Below are positions 22,926 to 36,735 of a stretch of DNA of 64,000 nt, one piece after another (positions within the stretch are counted from its first letter, which is position 1; each line of letters starts with the position of its first letter). The stretch is from Porphyra umbilicalis (Eukaryota > Rhodophyta > Bangiophyceae > Bangiales > Bangiaceae): positions 610,579-674,578 of the forward strand of contig KV918766.1 of the NCBI GenBank assembly GCA_002049455.2. The letters run 5' to 3'. Made by a program: the position numbers and the translations under genes. Below the pieces are notes generated by a model, which saw only the letters and a program-made list of their open reading frames with translations, was not told the DNA's origin and made no database searches.

Positions 22926-24116
22926 GGTGGCCGGTGGGGGGAGAAAGGCGCACGAGGGGACAAACGGGCGAACCGGCGACCGTCGGGGTGACCCCAGTCC
23001 TACAGAGAGACAAGGGCACAGACAAGCTACCAACGTTGGAGGGGACAAGGAACCAGCAGATGCCGCGCGCCTTCGCGTCGGGGCCGGGCCGAGAGCGCGG
23101 CCAGCGCCAGCGTCGGTCGGGACAGGGAAGGCCTGGGCGACGGGGAAGGCGGTCTGCAGCGACGCAGCCAATTGGCAGCGGGAGATTGTGTGGGATCGCG
23201 GCGTACACGTGTCCTGCGGGGCGGGAAAAAGAAAGACCCTGTTTTATGTGCGCTCTGCGGAAAAGAGGGACAAGACAAGTGTGGGCTCAGTCATGGATGG
23301 GAGAGCCCCCCGACTTGAGGGCTCTCCCGTTAAAGATACTGGGGGTCTTTCAGGACTAGAGTAATAAAACCTCCTCGAGCGGCGGACCACACAGCCGGTC
23401 GCACGGTCTGCTAGGAGGGCAGGCCAGGGCATTGCGCACCCCCGAGCAGCGTACGCCGTGCGCCGCACGGGCGCAAAACAAGGCCTCCCCAGCAGCGCAA
23501 TAGATATAAAAAGAACGAGAGCAAACTGTTGTCTTGGCTACCGCCGGGCCTCTCGAGTAGGGCTGGACGCCACGCCCGCTGGCCGGGTCCCGCCGCCCGT
23601 GGGGAATCGTCGCCGCCAGTCTGGTGGCGGGGGAGGGCACGCCGATCTGCGCCCCCCACAGCGTCGGCAGGGCCGGGGGTGGTCCCCACCACCGCAGAGC
23701 ACCGCAGTCAGCCGCCGCCGCCGCCGCCGCGTCGAGCCACTGGGCGGGCACACGCGGGGAAGCACGGACCAGCAGCGGCAACGACAACGGCCAAGTGCGC
23801 AGCGGCTAGCCAGCAGGACAGCCGACCAGCACAACCGATGGTGGTGGCACAGGTGACTACCGCGACGAGGCAGGCGCACCAAAAAAACGACGACCGTGGT
23901 CCGCAGCGGCAAGTCGTCGCGGCCGCCGCAGGCGTCGGCACGTCGCCGCCGCTGCCAGCGGGGGGTAAACCCCGACCGTACCGCCCGGTCGCTGCCCCCC
24001 CCGCCGTGGCCGCCAACCGGCCGCCGCGCGCGTGGCGGCGCGTCGGCTGCCTGCCGCGCACCGCTGTATAAGCGGGCGGCCGCATCAGCACAACACCCGC
24101 TCCTCCGCGTCCTCCA
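22926..24116. other. Intergenic between two minus-strand genes
   Basis: 1.2 kb: upstream flank of the AspH-like gene (lower part) and 3' flank of the lipase gene (upper part). AATAGATATAAAAAG near 23500 is a TATA-like word without an assignable gene. GC-rich frames near 23500-24116 resemble no family. Confidence 0.4.
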
Positions 24117-26330
24117 TCATGTCCGCGTCGGCGGCGGCGGCGGCGGCACTGCCGCCCGCGGCGCCGCCCGCCGCAGCACCGGCGGCACCCCACGTCCGCC
24201 GCTCAGGCGGCGCCTCAGTGGTGACGGTGTGGTGGTCCCCCCCCCACCTCCGCCCCGCCCGCCCAAGTCCAACCACAACCACGACGGGGTGCGGCCGAAA
24301 ATGCCGCTGCCGCGCCGGCGGCGGCCGCTGCCCCCGCCGCCGTCCCCACCCCCCCCGCCCAGCCGCCGGGCGGCCCGCGCCCGACCGCGCGGCCGTGGCC
24401 CCCCCCGGGCTGCGAGGCCCCCCCCCGCCCCCGCCGCCGCCGGCGCCGCCGGCGACACCCCCCCCACATCGAGCGCCGCCGCCGAAGCGAGCGACGACGC
24501 CGAGCCGCCCGCCGGGGAGGCGGGCTCCTCCCACGGCGCCGCCCCCCCCGCCCCCCGAGCGACCGCCTCGACGCACCGCTCGAGCGTCCGCTCGACGAGG
24601 CAGTGGTGGCGGATGACGTGGATGGCCGGCCACGTGAGGGCCTCCCCAGCGGCCATGGCCGCCCTGACCGACGCCGACGTCGGGTTGCGGAAGAGGCGCG
24701 CCAAGTCGCCGACGCCGACGGGGCTCATAATCGTCACGTCCCCCTGGTAGGGTTGCACGAGGACCGGGAAGAGGGAGCGGAGGAATTGGGGGATGAGGCC
24801 GAGCTGCGACGCCTGCCAATACCGCAGCTGCACCTCTGCTTTGAGGATGCCCGCGAGGCGGGTGCGGAGCAGCGCCGACCCGCGGAGGCCCGTAAAGTGG
24901 GGGTTGGCCTGCGACACAATAAAGTGGTTGACGTTGAAGAGTTCGGCGATGCGCGCGAGCGGCACGTCCGCGTGGATGCTGCCGTCGATAAAGCCGCCGC
25001 CGCCACCGCCGCCGCCGCCGTCGGCGGCGCCGCTGAGCCCCCCGTCGACGCCGCCGCCGCCCGACGCGCCCGCGTACGGGATGAGCACCCCGCTCGTCGG
25101 GTCCTTGGCGAGCAACCGCACGGGCGCAAACACCAGCGGCAGCGCCGACGACGCCGACACGGCCGACCACACGAGCACGTCTGGGGCGGTGAGGTAATTC
25201 AACAGGAGCGGCGGGTCCCCCGCCCGCACGGGCGTGACGGTCACGTTGAGGATGCGCTTGGTGCGCCCGTACGCTTCCGCAAACGTCGTGTCGCCGAGGT
25301 TTTCCCGCAACGACGCTTGCAGCCGCCGCACGTCGTACAGCACGCCCGTGCGGAGGAGGCGGCGGAGGCGGGCGCCGGCGGGCGTCTCCGTGTCGAAAAA
25401 CTCAAACGCAAACGCGGTGCCGCGGCGGGGGTTGACAATGTCCGCCGACGCAAAGATGGACCGCAGCTCCCCGTCCGTAAACGAGCCGACGATCGACGCG
25501 ATGATGGCGCCGGCCGAGGCGCCCGACAGGACGCGGGGGAGGAGGTTGGCGTCGAGGAGCGCCTTGGCCACCCCGAGGTGGTGCAAGCCCATCGACGCGC
25601 CGCCCGACAGCATCAGGGCGGTGCGGCCGTGCGCGTGGCGGAGCTCGTTGAAGAAGAGGAGCTTGTCGCGGGGGGACAAGCCGCGGCGGGGCGGCAACAG
25701 GTCGCCGCCGGCAGCGGCAGACAGGAGCGGCCGCGGCACGCCGCCGCCCCCATCGTCCCACGCGACGCCGCCGCCAGGCGCCCCCCCCCCCCCCGATGGA
25801 GTGAGCTGTCGTCGCTGTCGCCGCCAATCCCCCCCCCTTCCGACACGAGGGGAAGCCGCGTGCGCGTTGGCCACCCCCCCCCCACCTCTCCCACCCCCCC
25901 CACCCCCCCACCCCCCCAGCCCCCCCTCCGCCGCCCCCGCGGTCGCGTCGAGCAGGTGCGCCACGACATTGACGTAATCCCCCACCACCGCCGCCGTGCC
26001 GACGCGGGAGTGCGCGTGCAACGCCGGGTGGCACAGCCCCCCGTCGTTGCGCGCCGACGCGGCGGGGCGGAGGGCAAAGGCGAGGGCGACCGCGTCGCCC
26101 GACGCGGCGAGGCGGCGGAGGTCCCCCAGCCGCGAGCGCAGCAGCTCCAAGTTGACAACCCGCGCAATGTCCTCCCGCCGCGCCGCCAGCTGCCGCCGCG
26201 GGACGACCCGCGGCGGCGGCGCGCGGGGGGGGGGGGGGGGGGACCCCCACCGACGCGGGGGGGGGGGCGGCGGCCACGCCCACGCGCCCCCGTCGGCACC
26301 GTCGGGGGCAGACGCCCCCGCCACGGGGCT

Positions 26331-26379
<49 letters not shown>

Positions 26380-26784
26380 GGGGACGCGGTGGGGGCGGGC
26401 CCCCCCCCCCCCTCCCCCCACCGGCGGGGGGCCACCCCCCCCCCCCCTCTGCCTCCCACGCGTCGGCGCCGTCGAGGCGGTCGAGCTCCGCCGCCGCCGC
26501 GTGCCAAGCCGCGTACGAGTCGGCCGCCCCGAGCGCCGCGGCGACGGACGCGGCGTAGCGGCGGCGGGCGGCGGCGGCGGCGCGGCGGCGGCGGGCCGCC
26601 CCGACCGCGCCAACGACGCGGTAGGCGAGGATGGGGAAGAAGAAGCTGAGGCGCAGCACCGAGTGGGCGACGCGCACGGGCCACCAGGGCAATGGCGGGG
26701 GGGGCGGGGGGGGGGGGGGGGGGGGGGAGGGGGGGGGCACACGCCCCCGCCCCTGCCGCCCCACCGTTGCGCGCGCCGGGTGCG

Positions 26785-26818
<34 letters not shown>

Positions 26819-27186
26819 TACCGACGGCGCCGCCACCACCACCACCACCACCACCGCGGCCGAGGCGCGCCCAGCCCCCGCGGGCGCGGCGGCGGCACCC
26901 CCCCCCCCCCGGGCGACCCGACGCCCAACCACCGCTGCAGCGACGCGCAGCGAGCCGCCCAAAACACGTCGGGCGGCGCCTCCCCCCCCGCCCCGCCGGT
27001 CGGCCACGCGGCGTCCCCCCCCACCCCCCCCCCCCCCCGCCCGCACCGCCGTGGCGACGCCCCCCCCCCCCCCCCCCCCCCCGTCGCCCCACGCGCCGCC
27101 GCCGCCCCCCGTCGCCCCGATGGAAGGGAGGCCAAACGCCTCCCCGCCCGCACCGTCACCGCCGCTCCCGCCGCCGCCGCCGCCGC

Positions 27187-27225
<39 letters not shown>

Positions 27226-27382
27226 CGTCAGGCGGCGCGTCGCCCCAGAGGGCGGCCGACAGGCGCTGCCGCGCGGCGGTGAGGGCGCCCGCAAAGCGCC
27301 ACCGCACGTGCCCCGACGACCGGCGGTGGGCGGTGGAGGAGGCGAGGAAGGAGCCGCCGTGCGGCGCGTAGCGGCTGGCCAT
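24117..27382 (-). CDS. SDP1-type patatin-domain triacylglycerol lipase, frame broken at G/C runs
   Basis: Patatin-like acyl hydrolase of the sugar-dependent1/TGL family, which mobilises storage oil at lipid droplets. The N-terminal DUF3336-like segment (SYAAWHAAAAELDRLDGADAWE, near 26450-26520) is in one frame. The rest (from ARREDIARVVNLELL near 26190 to the stop at 24117) is in another. The switch falls in CCG repeats and C/G runs at 26220-26440, so a run-length error or an intron is likely. The catalytic core has the oxyanion motif LSGGASMGLHHLG, nucleophile Ser in SGASAGAI (about 25515) and a DGS version of the Asp motif (FIDGSIHADVP, about 24980). FNVNHFIVSQANPH is diagnostic of the SDP1 group. 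The start at 27382 (MASRYAPHGG) is a guess; the N terminus is mostly Gly/Ala runs. Confidence 0.85.
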
Positions 27383-28776
27383 CCAGGCGCAGCAGCGGGT
27401 GCACACCGTGACCGTCGCAAGGAGGGGGGGGGGGGGGGGGGGCAATGGCGGCGCGGGCGTCGGGCGGAACGGGCGGGGCCACCCGCCCGCCGGGGGGGTG
27501 CGCCGACGCGCCGCCGCGGGCGCCGCGGGAGCGGCCACGGGCGTGGCGACCGGCGGCGGGGCGGGCGCGGCGACCGGGGGGTGTGCCGCCCCGCGGGCGG
27601 GGGGGGCGTCGGTGCGGTCGACGATGCGGGCGGCGCCGCCGCCGGCGGGAGGGCGGGGTGGGGGTGGGGGGGGGGGTCGGTTCGTCGCGTGGCGGGCGGC
27701 GCCCGCCCCGCCGCCGTGTTGCAAAGCGCCTCGGGCGTCGCAGGGGCGGGCGTCGCGGGTGGGGGGAGGCCCCGCACGCCGCGCTGTTCTGGACACGCGG
27801 GTCTTGCATGCCGCGGGAAAACCCTGGTCAACGGGCGCCATTGTCTGCACCGCTATCGAGCACCTTTCGCCTTTGGTGGTGGTGCTTCGACGGCCACGTG
27901 GACTCAGATCAGCCAATGGGGGCCGTCAGATAGCGGTCATCGCAGGAGGATTGGTTCCGAATCTGGTGATCATTCTTGCACACATGTGAAAAAAGGAAGT
28001 GGCAAATAAACACAGTTGTAGTTGAGTCTGTCATCGACTGAGCGAGAAAATCTCGATGGCCTGACGTCTCGCAGACGAGACGGGCCCTCGCCCTGCGGCA
28101 CAACGAGAGCCCGCGCGACGCCGTCGGTCGTCAACCAGCCCGCACCAAGCCAAACGACCCCAATTGTCAGTTGCCCCGCCACGCATCCCTGTCCCGTCTT
28201 CCACAGCTCCACGGACGCGGTAAAGCCAATCGCCGGCCGCCCCCTGTCGACTGCTCCGTCGCAGTCCACCAGAATGGATCCGGCTGATCGCCCCTCGCTC
28301 ACCGGTCGGACAGGGCACCACCGTGGCGCTTTGGTACCGCATGGGCTGCTGGTTGGCCAGGTGCGCGGCAGCCTGTCCCTCGCCACGGCCATCTGTGCGC
28401 CTCAAGCCACTGGCGCGGCCTGGATCTCCTCCGGGAGCACAGTGCACCGCCAACGCTCTGGTGCCGCGCGATGCTCTCCAGTCGCGAGAACTGCGCCGGC
28501 CAGCATCTATGCGCAGTGACAGCGCACGCTGTGGGTCTCTGAGACGCGCTTTTGGTGTCTCTCAGGCAAACCCACTCAGAATGGGTGCCCTCCAAGGGAT
28601 GCGATGCCCATGGCCACACACGAGCGTTTTGAACGCCACCGAGCGCGACGCTGCAGTCGTGCTGACGAGCGAGCGCGATCACCACTTCCAACTGTGTCTC
28701 CGCATGCTTGAGTTTGAGGCGGCTCCGCGCCGTGCCCTGCTCTCTCTGGTTTAGAGCAGTACCCCCTTTCGCTCGC
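27383..28776. other. Divergent intergenic region
   Basis: 1.4 kb between the outward-facing lipase and BIN4-like genes, so it should hold both promoters. The first 450 bp are very GC-rich and may include the true 5' end of the lipase gene; the rest is more balanced. No independent gene was recognised. Confidence 0.45.
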
Positions 28777-29937
28777 ATGGCGCCTCCGAGTGTGCCGCTG
28801 TCCGTTCGCACCAGGGCGGCGAGTGCGGCATTGCGTTCCCACGTGACCGATGGCGGGGTGATGGATGCAGGGGTGCCTTCTTTTGATGTGTTCGACCAAC
28901 TCGTCGGGAACGGGGTGGCAGTGGGCAGCAACGACGACGTCGGCGGCACGTTTGGGTTGTGGGCGGATGCTGCGGCACGCAGTGAAGGCGAAGAGGGGGA
29001 GCGGCTGTTCACCGCCGCAAAGCAGTTGCTCACCCACCACACTGTCAATGGAGACAGAGACGCTGCGGCGGCGGCAAGCAAGGAGGCCGACACGGGTATC
29101 GACGGGGACGCGGTCAACTCCCGAGATGGAGGCACGGCGGAGCCTGCAGGGAACAAGGCCGGCACCATCGGGAGAGTCGAAGAGCCGGCCCCCACAGCAG
29201 CGGACCCGGCGCCGAGAGCCACCCCGCCCGACACCTCGCCGGCCACGCCGACCAAGGCGCGGCGCCCCAAATCCCGCGCCGGCCCCGCACCGGAGCTCCC
29301 CCTCTTCGGCCCGACTGGCGCGACTCGCTCCCTGGTCCTCGCCGCCGCTGCAGACACGGGCCTGGATTTGACCGGCGACGTTGGCCCCGTCGGCCGCGTC
29401 GGCGCCATCCCCATCCGCCCCGACCGCGGGGTCGTCCTGGACCTCAAGGGCACCCTGTACGAGACAGTTGTGGCCCCAACCAACACTGCCCTCATCGTCG
29501 ACATGGGCGGCGACGCCGCGCGCGTCGTTGCGGCGCTCCACGAGGTGTTGTGGATGGTACCCGAAGGTGGTGTCGGCAACAACGGTCCGCGTGACGGCTG
29601 CCACCTGAGTGGGGAAGAGGAGGAAGACGGGCTCGCCGACCACCAAGTTGTCTACTCAATGGCTCGCGGAGGTGGGGGGGACGTAGGCGGTGGTGACGGC
29701 AAGGTTGCGGATGGTGGGGATCGGGGTGAAGACGCCGCTGTGGGCGGGCGCAAGGCAACGCGGACGGGGAATCCGACACGCAAGCGGGGGCGCGGCGGGG
29801 GGAAAGGCGGCAGCTCGACGCCGCGGAAGCCTGCCAAGCGGGGGACGGGGAGGGCGAGGGCGGCGAGTGGGAATGGCGCGGCGGGAACCAAAGGTGGGAC
29901 GCGCCGCACCACGCGTGCCGTGTCGTCCACCGCTTGA
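28777..29937 (+). CDS. BIN4/MIDGET-like DNA-binding protein (topoisomerase VI partner)
   Basis: 386 aa, single exon; the ATG at 28777 (MAPPSVPLSVRTR) is preferred to an in-frame ATG 69 bp upstream. The N-terminal third is acidic and Ala-rich with no domain. The core near residues 190-260 reads DLTGDVGPVGRVG, then VVLDLKGTLYETVVAPTNTA, matching what I recall of the plant BIN4 core. The last ~60 residues are strongly basic with AT-hook-like RKRGRGGGKG and repeated RKPAKRGTGRAR. In plants BIN4 is a nuclear subunit of the topoisomerase VI complex needed for endoreduplication. The assignment rests on memory of the family pattern, so confidence is moderate. Confidence 0.55.
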   Translation: MAPPSVPLSVRTRAASAALRSHVTDGGVMDAGVPSFDVFDQLVGNGVAVGSNDDVGGTFGLWADAAARSEGEEGERLFTAAKQLLTHHTVNGDRDAAAAASKEADTGIDGDAVNSRDGGTAEPAGNKAGTIGRVEEPAPTAADPAPRATPPDTSPATPTKARRPKSRAGPAPELPLFGPTGATRSLVLAAAADTGLDLTGDVGPVGRVGAIPIRPDRGVVLDLKGTLYETVVAPTNTALIVDMGGDAARVVAALHEVLWMVPEGGVGNNGPRDGCHLSGEEEEDGLADHQVVYSMARGGGGDVGGGDGKVADGGDRGEDAAVGGRKATRTGNPTRKRGRGGGKGGSSTPRKPAKRGTGRARAASGNGAAGTKGGTRRTTRAVSSTA

Positions 29938-30718
29938 AGCGGGGCCGAGTGAGCGGACGGCGCGTCCGTGTGCTGCTCGATGCGTGCCCTGGGAATAGAG
30001 ACGTGTGGGGGAGCGTCGAGAGGTCCAGATACGGGGCTGGACGATAGACATGCGTACTCGTACGAATTTTTTGGTGCAGAGCAGTGTGGTGTGGGGTGCA
30101 GGAGATGACACAACAGCAGCAGTTGTCTTGTCTCGTGGGCGGCACAGAACATTTCATGTTGTACGCCGTCGAGCTTGCACTAAGCAGAGGAAAATTTCTG
30201 ACGAGAAGCGGCTGCTCCTTTTCGTGCTGGTGCAGACGAGGAGCTCCGATAAAAAAAACATGCACCAGTTGTCAAGCGGATGCATTGCGCTTGTGTCTCT
30301 CTTACGGTAATTGCATGAAAATACGACCACAGAGACACCTCGTCATGGTGAAATTACTTCTGGTTGAGGCATGGTCAATACATAGAAATTTTGAACGCGG
30401 CACCTGAGACGTCCAGCGTCCAGCAGCGCAGAACCCCCTCTCAACTGTCTTGAACCGCGCTCGGGCTGCCTGAACCAGGAACCCCCTCACAGACACTCGT
30501 ACACCTCCTGGAATTGCTGGCCTGGACCAGCTGTCATCGGGGCAGCACTCTCCTGCTGCTTCGTCTTCCTCCGCCATCAGCTGCTGTCACTGTCTTTTGA
30601 GCGGCGGCAGTCAAGACGCCCGTAGGATCCGCGTGTGACACCGGCTCCCCCCTTGTTGCTGGTCTGTCCTTCCCCCCCCTCTTTTCCTTTCCCGTCCGTG
30701 GCTGGGTCTTCCGGCGCC
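29938..30718. other. Intergenic, 3' of BIN4-like and 5' of E2 copy B
   Basis: 780 bp of moderate GC with no recognised gene. It shares no obvious similarity with the 5' flank of E2 copy A. Confidence 0.5.
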
Positions 30719-31937
<1,219 letters not shown>

Positions 31938-33549
31938 ACGGCTGGCCTTTGGCGAGGACCGAGCATGTTGTGTACTTGTGTTTGTTGGTATAGCAGTTCT
32001 CCCTTGTGATGCATGTGTTTGAGCTCTCCTCTGCCAAAGTGGGGTTGTTGTCAGTTGTATTTTTTCTCGCGTGTCCGATGCTTGTGCTGGTGCTGTCATG
32101 CTATGCGCAGGATGTGAGCTTGCCAATTCTTCTGTGTGCGCTGCACCATCCCGTAGCCCGACCTCGAGTGCTTTAACGGGCCAACACTGTCCAAGACCGG
32201 CCCTGGCCAGGTCTTGCGTTTGGTACGGTTACATCCCCCTCCACTAGGTCTCGCAGTGCCAGGCGGGCGGCAGACAGCTGCCTTTCATGCCGCATGGCAG
32301 TGACATGGCAGTGCGTGTTGGCTTCAAGTAGCTTTTTTTCCCCCAGTTGTATGGTCCGCTGACCTGACCCAGTCTCTTCTCCCTGCACTCTTTGGCAGGC
32401 TGCGCGCTCAAAACGTGCCCAGCCGCAGTGGACATCCAGCACTTTCGTGTCGGCAGTGTCGGTGAGCACGCAATTGCTATATTCTGATTTTTGGTGGATA
32501 TGTATGGAACATCAACGCGAAAAGCAGGATTTTCGACCAATGAGCGTGACAGAAAAAGCCGTGCACCAATCAGATCTTGTCCGGGTCTTGTCCTGTTCCT
32601 TTTCTGTTGAAGTTCGCCAAATTTTGGAAAACAGAGAGAATTGAACTGTGGATCAGACTTGTGTAGTTGCACCTTATGGAAATTTAGATGCTTGTCAAAA
32701 GAAGTCTTGTCCTTTTCCAATTACATCATGCTCTTGGGTGTCTCGGTCGCGTCGTCCTTGGTTGATGCCTGCGCTGCCACATCCTCTTCCGTTCCCTATC
32801 AGAGCGGCTCTGCGGCCGTGTGGCAGCCGTATGCATGAGCCCGTCAGACGTCCCGGTACCGCGGGAAAGTTGGCCGCCTACCCCCTTCTGGTCGCATGAA
32901 GGCGTCACTGTCACATCAACGTGGTTGCCCTGCGCTGGCGTGGCATCCGCAGCGGCTTTGTCGCGCCCATGGCGCGGCCCCGCTGCCACGCGGGTGGCCG
33001 CCTCGGCGGCTCCCCCCGCGTCGACGCGGCGGCCGCGCCGTGACCACCCCAGAAGGAGTTGGCGGCGGTACCTCCCGGCGGTGGGAGCGTCCTTCCGTGG
33101 TCCACTGTGAGCGGCCGGTCGTCCCGCTGGCGCCCGGCTGGCCCGCGGTCCTGGGAGGGGGGCCCCCTCATTGCTCCTGCGGCAGCGGCTCGATGCTGCC
33201 GGCGGCGCCATGGAGGCGGTTGGCGATGGATGCCAGCTGACCTCCCCTGTCCAGAGATTGCGAGCATGGGGTGGGGCGGCGCCTTGGCAGCCGCCGCCGT
33301 CGGGTGGGGTGGCGGCGCCCCTGCGACGGATGGCCGTCGAGGCCGCGCCTCGCAACGGCGGACCCGCGAGCGAGGCGACGTGGACGGGCGGCGGGCGGCG
33401 TCGGGCCTGGGGATTTGCGCGCCGGCGGGTGCCCGTCGACAACGTCTCGGGTGCGTCGTGCGCCGTGGGCGGGATAGGTACGGCCGCCGCCCCCGCCGCC
33501 CGTCGACCACCGCCCGCGTCGCCGCGCCGCCTCGACCGCCACGCGCGCC
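31938..33549. other. Intergenic/5' leader upstream of the RING-H2 gene
   Basis: 1.6 kb. 31938-32720 is balanced sequence with nothing recognised. 32800-33549 becomes very GC-rich and is probably promoter plus 5' leader of the RING gene; frames there are Arg/Gly/Pro-rich on both strands without domains. Confidence 0.45.
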
Positions 33550-33672
33550 ATGGCCGACGCCTCTGGACTCGACGTGGGGTGGGCGCTCGTGCCCCCCGAT
33601 GGCCCGCCTCTGCTCCCCGCCGCGCCGCCGCCGCCGCCGCCCGTCGCGGCGGCGCCCCCCCGGCGGAGCGGC

Positions 33673-33703
<31 letters not shown>

Positions 33704-35683
33704 GCGGCGGCGGCGGTGGGCGGTGGAGCGGCGGCGTCGGGCGTCCCTCCACCTCCACCACGGGCGGCGCGACGGTGGCGGCCGGCGCGTCGGTCGACGG
33801 GGCGGACCCCGACGATGACGCGGTGACGACCGCGCTCGCGGGCGCGCTCGGCCGACGCCGGTCGACGGCGTCGCCGTCTGCGCCGCGGCGGCGGGCGTTC
33901 CTCGTCCTCCCCACCGCCGCGGTGTTTGCCGTGACGCTCGCGCTGACGATTGCCAACTGGTCCAAGTACGACGCGGCGCGGCTCGGCGCGGCGTGGACGG
34001 CCACGACGTGCCGCGTCGTCAACTCGACGGTGTCGTCGAGTCCGTCGGCGACGATGGCGTTTCGGCCGGTGCGTTTTGAGTGGAGGTCCAGGGGGGGGGG
34101 GGGGTGTTGTCAAAGGGGTGGGTGGGAGGTGGGAGCAGCACGGCGCGCAGGTTCCGTGCAGGCTGTTTTGGTTTGACGAGGGGCACGGCGAGCTCTCTTT
34201 TCGTGGGCGTTGTGGATGAGCACAGCGCGTGGCGTGGGGCTCGGTGGGCCGCCCGGTGGCAGGCGCTGCTGATGTCTAACCGCCCCGTCGACGGTCCTTT
34301 GCTCGCCGTTGGTTTGACACGGAGCCCCCGTGTTTCCATTGCCATGGCCTTGCGTCCGACGTTCGCAGGAGTTTTTGGTCCACCCCGGCCACCAGGGGGG
34401 CAACGCCGCCCCCCCGGCGCACCCGACGCTTGCCTTTTTCTCAGCCTCGGACGCGTATCTGTACGACGAGCCCGCGGCGATGGCCATTGCCCTCGCCTTT
34501 GCGCCCAACACCGTTGCGCGCTGTTGGAGTAAAGTCGACAGCCCGCGGCGCATCTCCATGACCAACGTCGTGCCCGAGACGCCCAACGACCGCCTGTACC
34601 TGGTGTGGGCCAATGGGCTGCTCGCCCTCGTGTCGGGCTGCGCGCTCGTCTTTTTATCCACGACCGCGCCGCACGGGGGGGTGGCCGCCGCCGAGGCGGC
34701 GGCGGCGGCGGCCGCCGCCGCCGCCGCCGCTGCGGCCGACGGGGTGCAGCCGCCGGGCGCCGCACGCAAGGCCCGCAAGGGGCTCTCCTCGACGCAGGTG
34801 CGCCACGTGCTGCACGCGTACGCGTCGGCGCCTGGGGCGGGCGGGGGGGGGGCGGCCGCCGCAGACGCGTGGACGTGCTGCATCTGCCTCGGCGACGATG
34901 ACGATGACGCGGGCGGCACGGGGTCGGCGCCGCCGCCGCCGCCGCCCGCCGCTGCCGCCGCCACCCCCGCCGTGCCCGACGTGCCGCCGCTGCCGTTGCC
35001 GCCGCCGGTCGCTGCCGCCGCTGCCAGCGCCGCCGACGGGGCGGCGCCCCCCCCCCCCGCGGCGGTGGCGGTGGGGGACCCCCCCCCCCCCCCCCGCTCC
35101 CCCTCCCCACGGCGGGGCCGTCGCCGCGCGTCGCCCTCCCCTGCTCCCACACCTTTCACCGCGCGTGCATCCGGCGGTGGCTCAAGCGGGGCAGCAGCCT
35201 GTGCCCCCTGTGCAACTGGGATGTGGCCACGCTCTTTGACGCGGACACGGGGGAGCCCCTCGCGGCCGCCGCCACGGTCGTGCTCGTGCCCCCCCGGGGG
35301 GCGGGGGCGGGGGGGATGGGCGTCGTCGGCAGCGGCGAAGCGTTGTCCTCCCCGTCGTCGCCGACCGACACGGCCTTGAGCCACGTGCCCTTGGCACTGG
35401 CAACGGCGGCGGGCACGGGCAGGCAGCCGCTCGACGCGCTGTGCGGGCCAGACGTGTGGGGGGAACTCGGGGGGGGGGTCAGCCCGCTGGGGGGGGGGGG
35501 ACCGCCGTGGCGTTGCCGGCTCCGCCATCGGCAGTGGCGGCACCGCCGCCGGCTGCGGGGGTGCCGCCTCTGCCGCCGCCGTCACCGCCGCCGGGCGCGG
35601 CCGCCGCCACCGTGCCGACGGGCGTGTCTGACAGCGCCGGTACGGCGCCGGTGGAGGGCGCCGCGCTCCCGAGAGCGCCGTGA
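33550..35683 (+). CDS. Two-TM RING-H2 E3 ubiquitin ligase, frame broken at C/G runs
   Basis: Exon 1 is 33550-34068 (173 codons); the intron 34069-34368 has a GTGCGT donor and CAG acceptor, phase 0; exon 2 starts 34369. A Gly/Ala-rich N terminus is followed by TM1 (FLVLPTAAVFAVTLALTIANW, about 117-137), a probable lumenal loop (TATTCRVVNSTV...DAYLYDEP), TM2 (RLYLVWANGLLALVSG, about 247-268) and the RING. The first RING pair is CCICLG (about residue 342). The rest (LPCSHTFHRACIRRWLK, then SLCPLCNWD) sits in another frame after a C run at 35078-35095. A second frame change near a G run (35490-35502) leads to the likely stop at 35683. Together they form a complete C3H2C3 RING. Confidence 0.78.
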
Positions 35684-36583
35684 GGACGGCGGCCGCCCTG
35701 CCACGCGCTGGCCGCCGTGGGGGAGGGGAGACACCTAACTAGACGGCGCTGCGGGGAGGGAGGACGACGCGGGGACGGACGAGCCGCGGGGTCCGGGGAG
35801 GGCGTCGACCGTACGCGTCGGGTGTTTGGGCCATAGCGGTACTGTACGGAACGGGAAAGCGCACTCGATGGAAGAAACTGTTGAGGGCAGATGAGCTCCT
35901 GCAGGCGTGCGCACCGCACCGCACGCGCGTCGACTGCTGCGCAACGACCCTCCAACGCCGCCGCTAGGACTCTGCGCTCGCGCAGCAGGGCTGTGAATAG
36001 AACAGAACTCTTTCAGTGCTCGTCGTTGAGAAGAGCGACCGTCCTCGTCGCCTGCGCAGACACCATCCGCGCAGCGCCCGCCAAGGACGCGGTCTGGGTG
36101 GCAGCAAGGAGGCAGACAGCCGCCATCCCAACCGCGGGTCACGCACGCACGACCGACGCGGCGTACGCGCGCACGCGCGTGCAGGCCCAGCGGCATCACC
36201 GCACGACCTCATGACCTGGTGGGGCAACAGCAATGTCCAGTCATAAACATCGGTACCGTAATGTGAATGATCTTAACCAAAACTGTTTTGGATTCCACCT
36301 GACACACGCTGCCAGGCCACCCCACCCTCCGCTCTCGTCGGCCCTTTGGACAGCCAGCGCGCCGCCGCGCCGGTGCGCAAAGTGTGCCACACGTGCAGGG
36401 CGAGAGACGCCTGACACTCCCGTGAGCGGGCGTCGTCCGCGCTTTGACGCCTCTGCGCGGGGGGCGCACCGCTCGCGAGGCTCGGCCCCGACACGCACGT
36501 CCGCCCAGCGGGGGCGCCGCACGGGCGAGCTTGCCCACGCTACGAGTCGATGCAGACGGCCGGGGGTCGAGGGTGCTGCGCCC
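35684..36583. other. Intergenic left of the transposon
   Basis: 900 bp between the RING gene and the transposon terminus. No recognisable gene or repeat. Confidence 0.45.
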
Positions 36584-36585
36584 CT

Positions 36586-36735
36586 CGTCGCAACTGGCGA
36601 CGCCCCCAACAGAACGTGATTCTGTTCGGGTGGCTGTTGCCGAACAGGCGCCCAACAGAGGCCATTCTGTTCCATTATTGTTCGGTGCTGAGCTCTGGAT
36701 CTCGTGGTTCTGTCAGAACCGTGCAGCACGTGGGA
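36586..36735 (+). repeat. Left terminal and subterminal repeat array of the transposon
   Basis: After the terminus come CCCAACAGAACG, ATTCTGTTCGGG, CTGTTGCCGAACAG, CGCCCAACAG and TTGTTCGGTGCTGAG, ending near GTGCAGCACG. This order matches the reverse complement of 50779-50630, so this is one specific end type of the family. Confidence 0.85.

Noticed and set aside
28299..29582. 427-codon minus-strand open frame opposite the BIN4-like gene
   Set aside because: It is antisense to a better-supported coding frame and shows no recognisable family.
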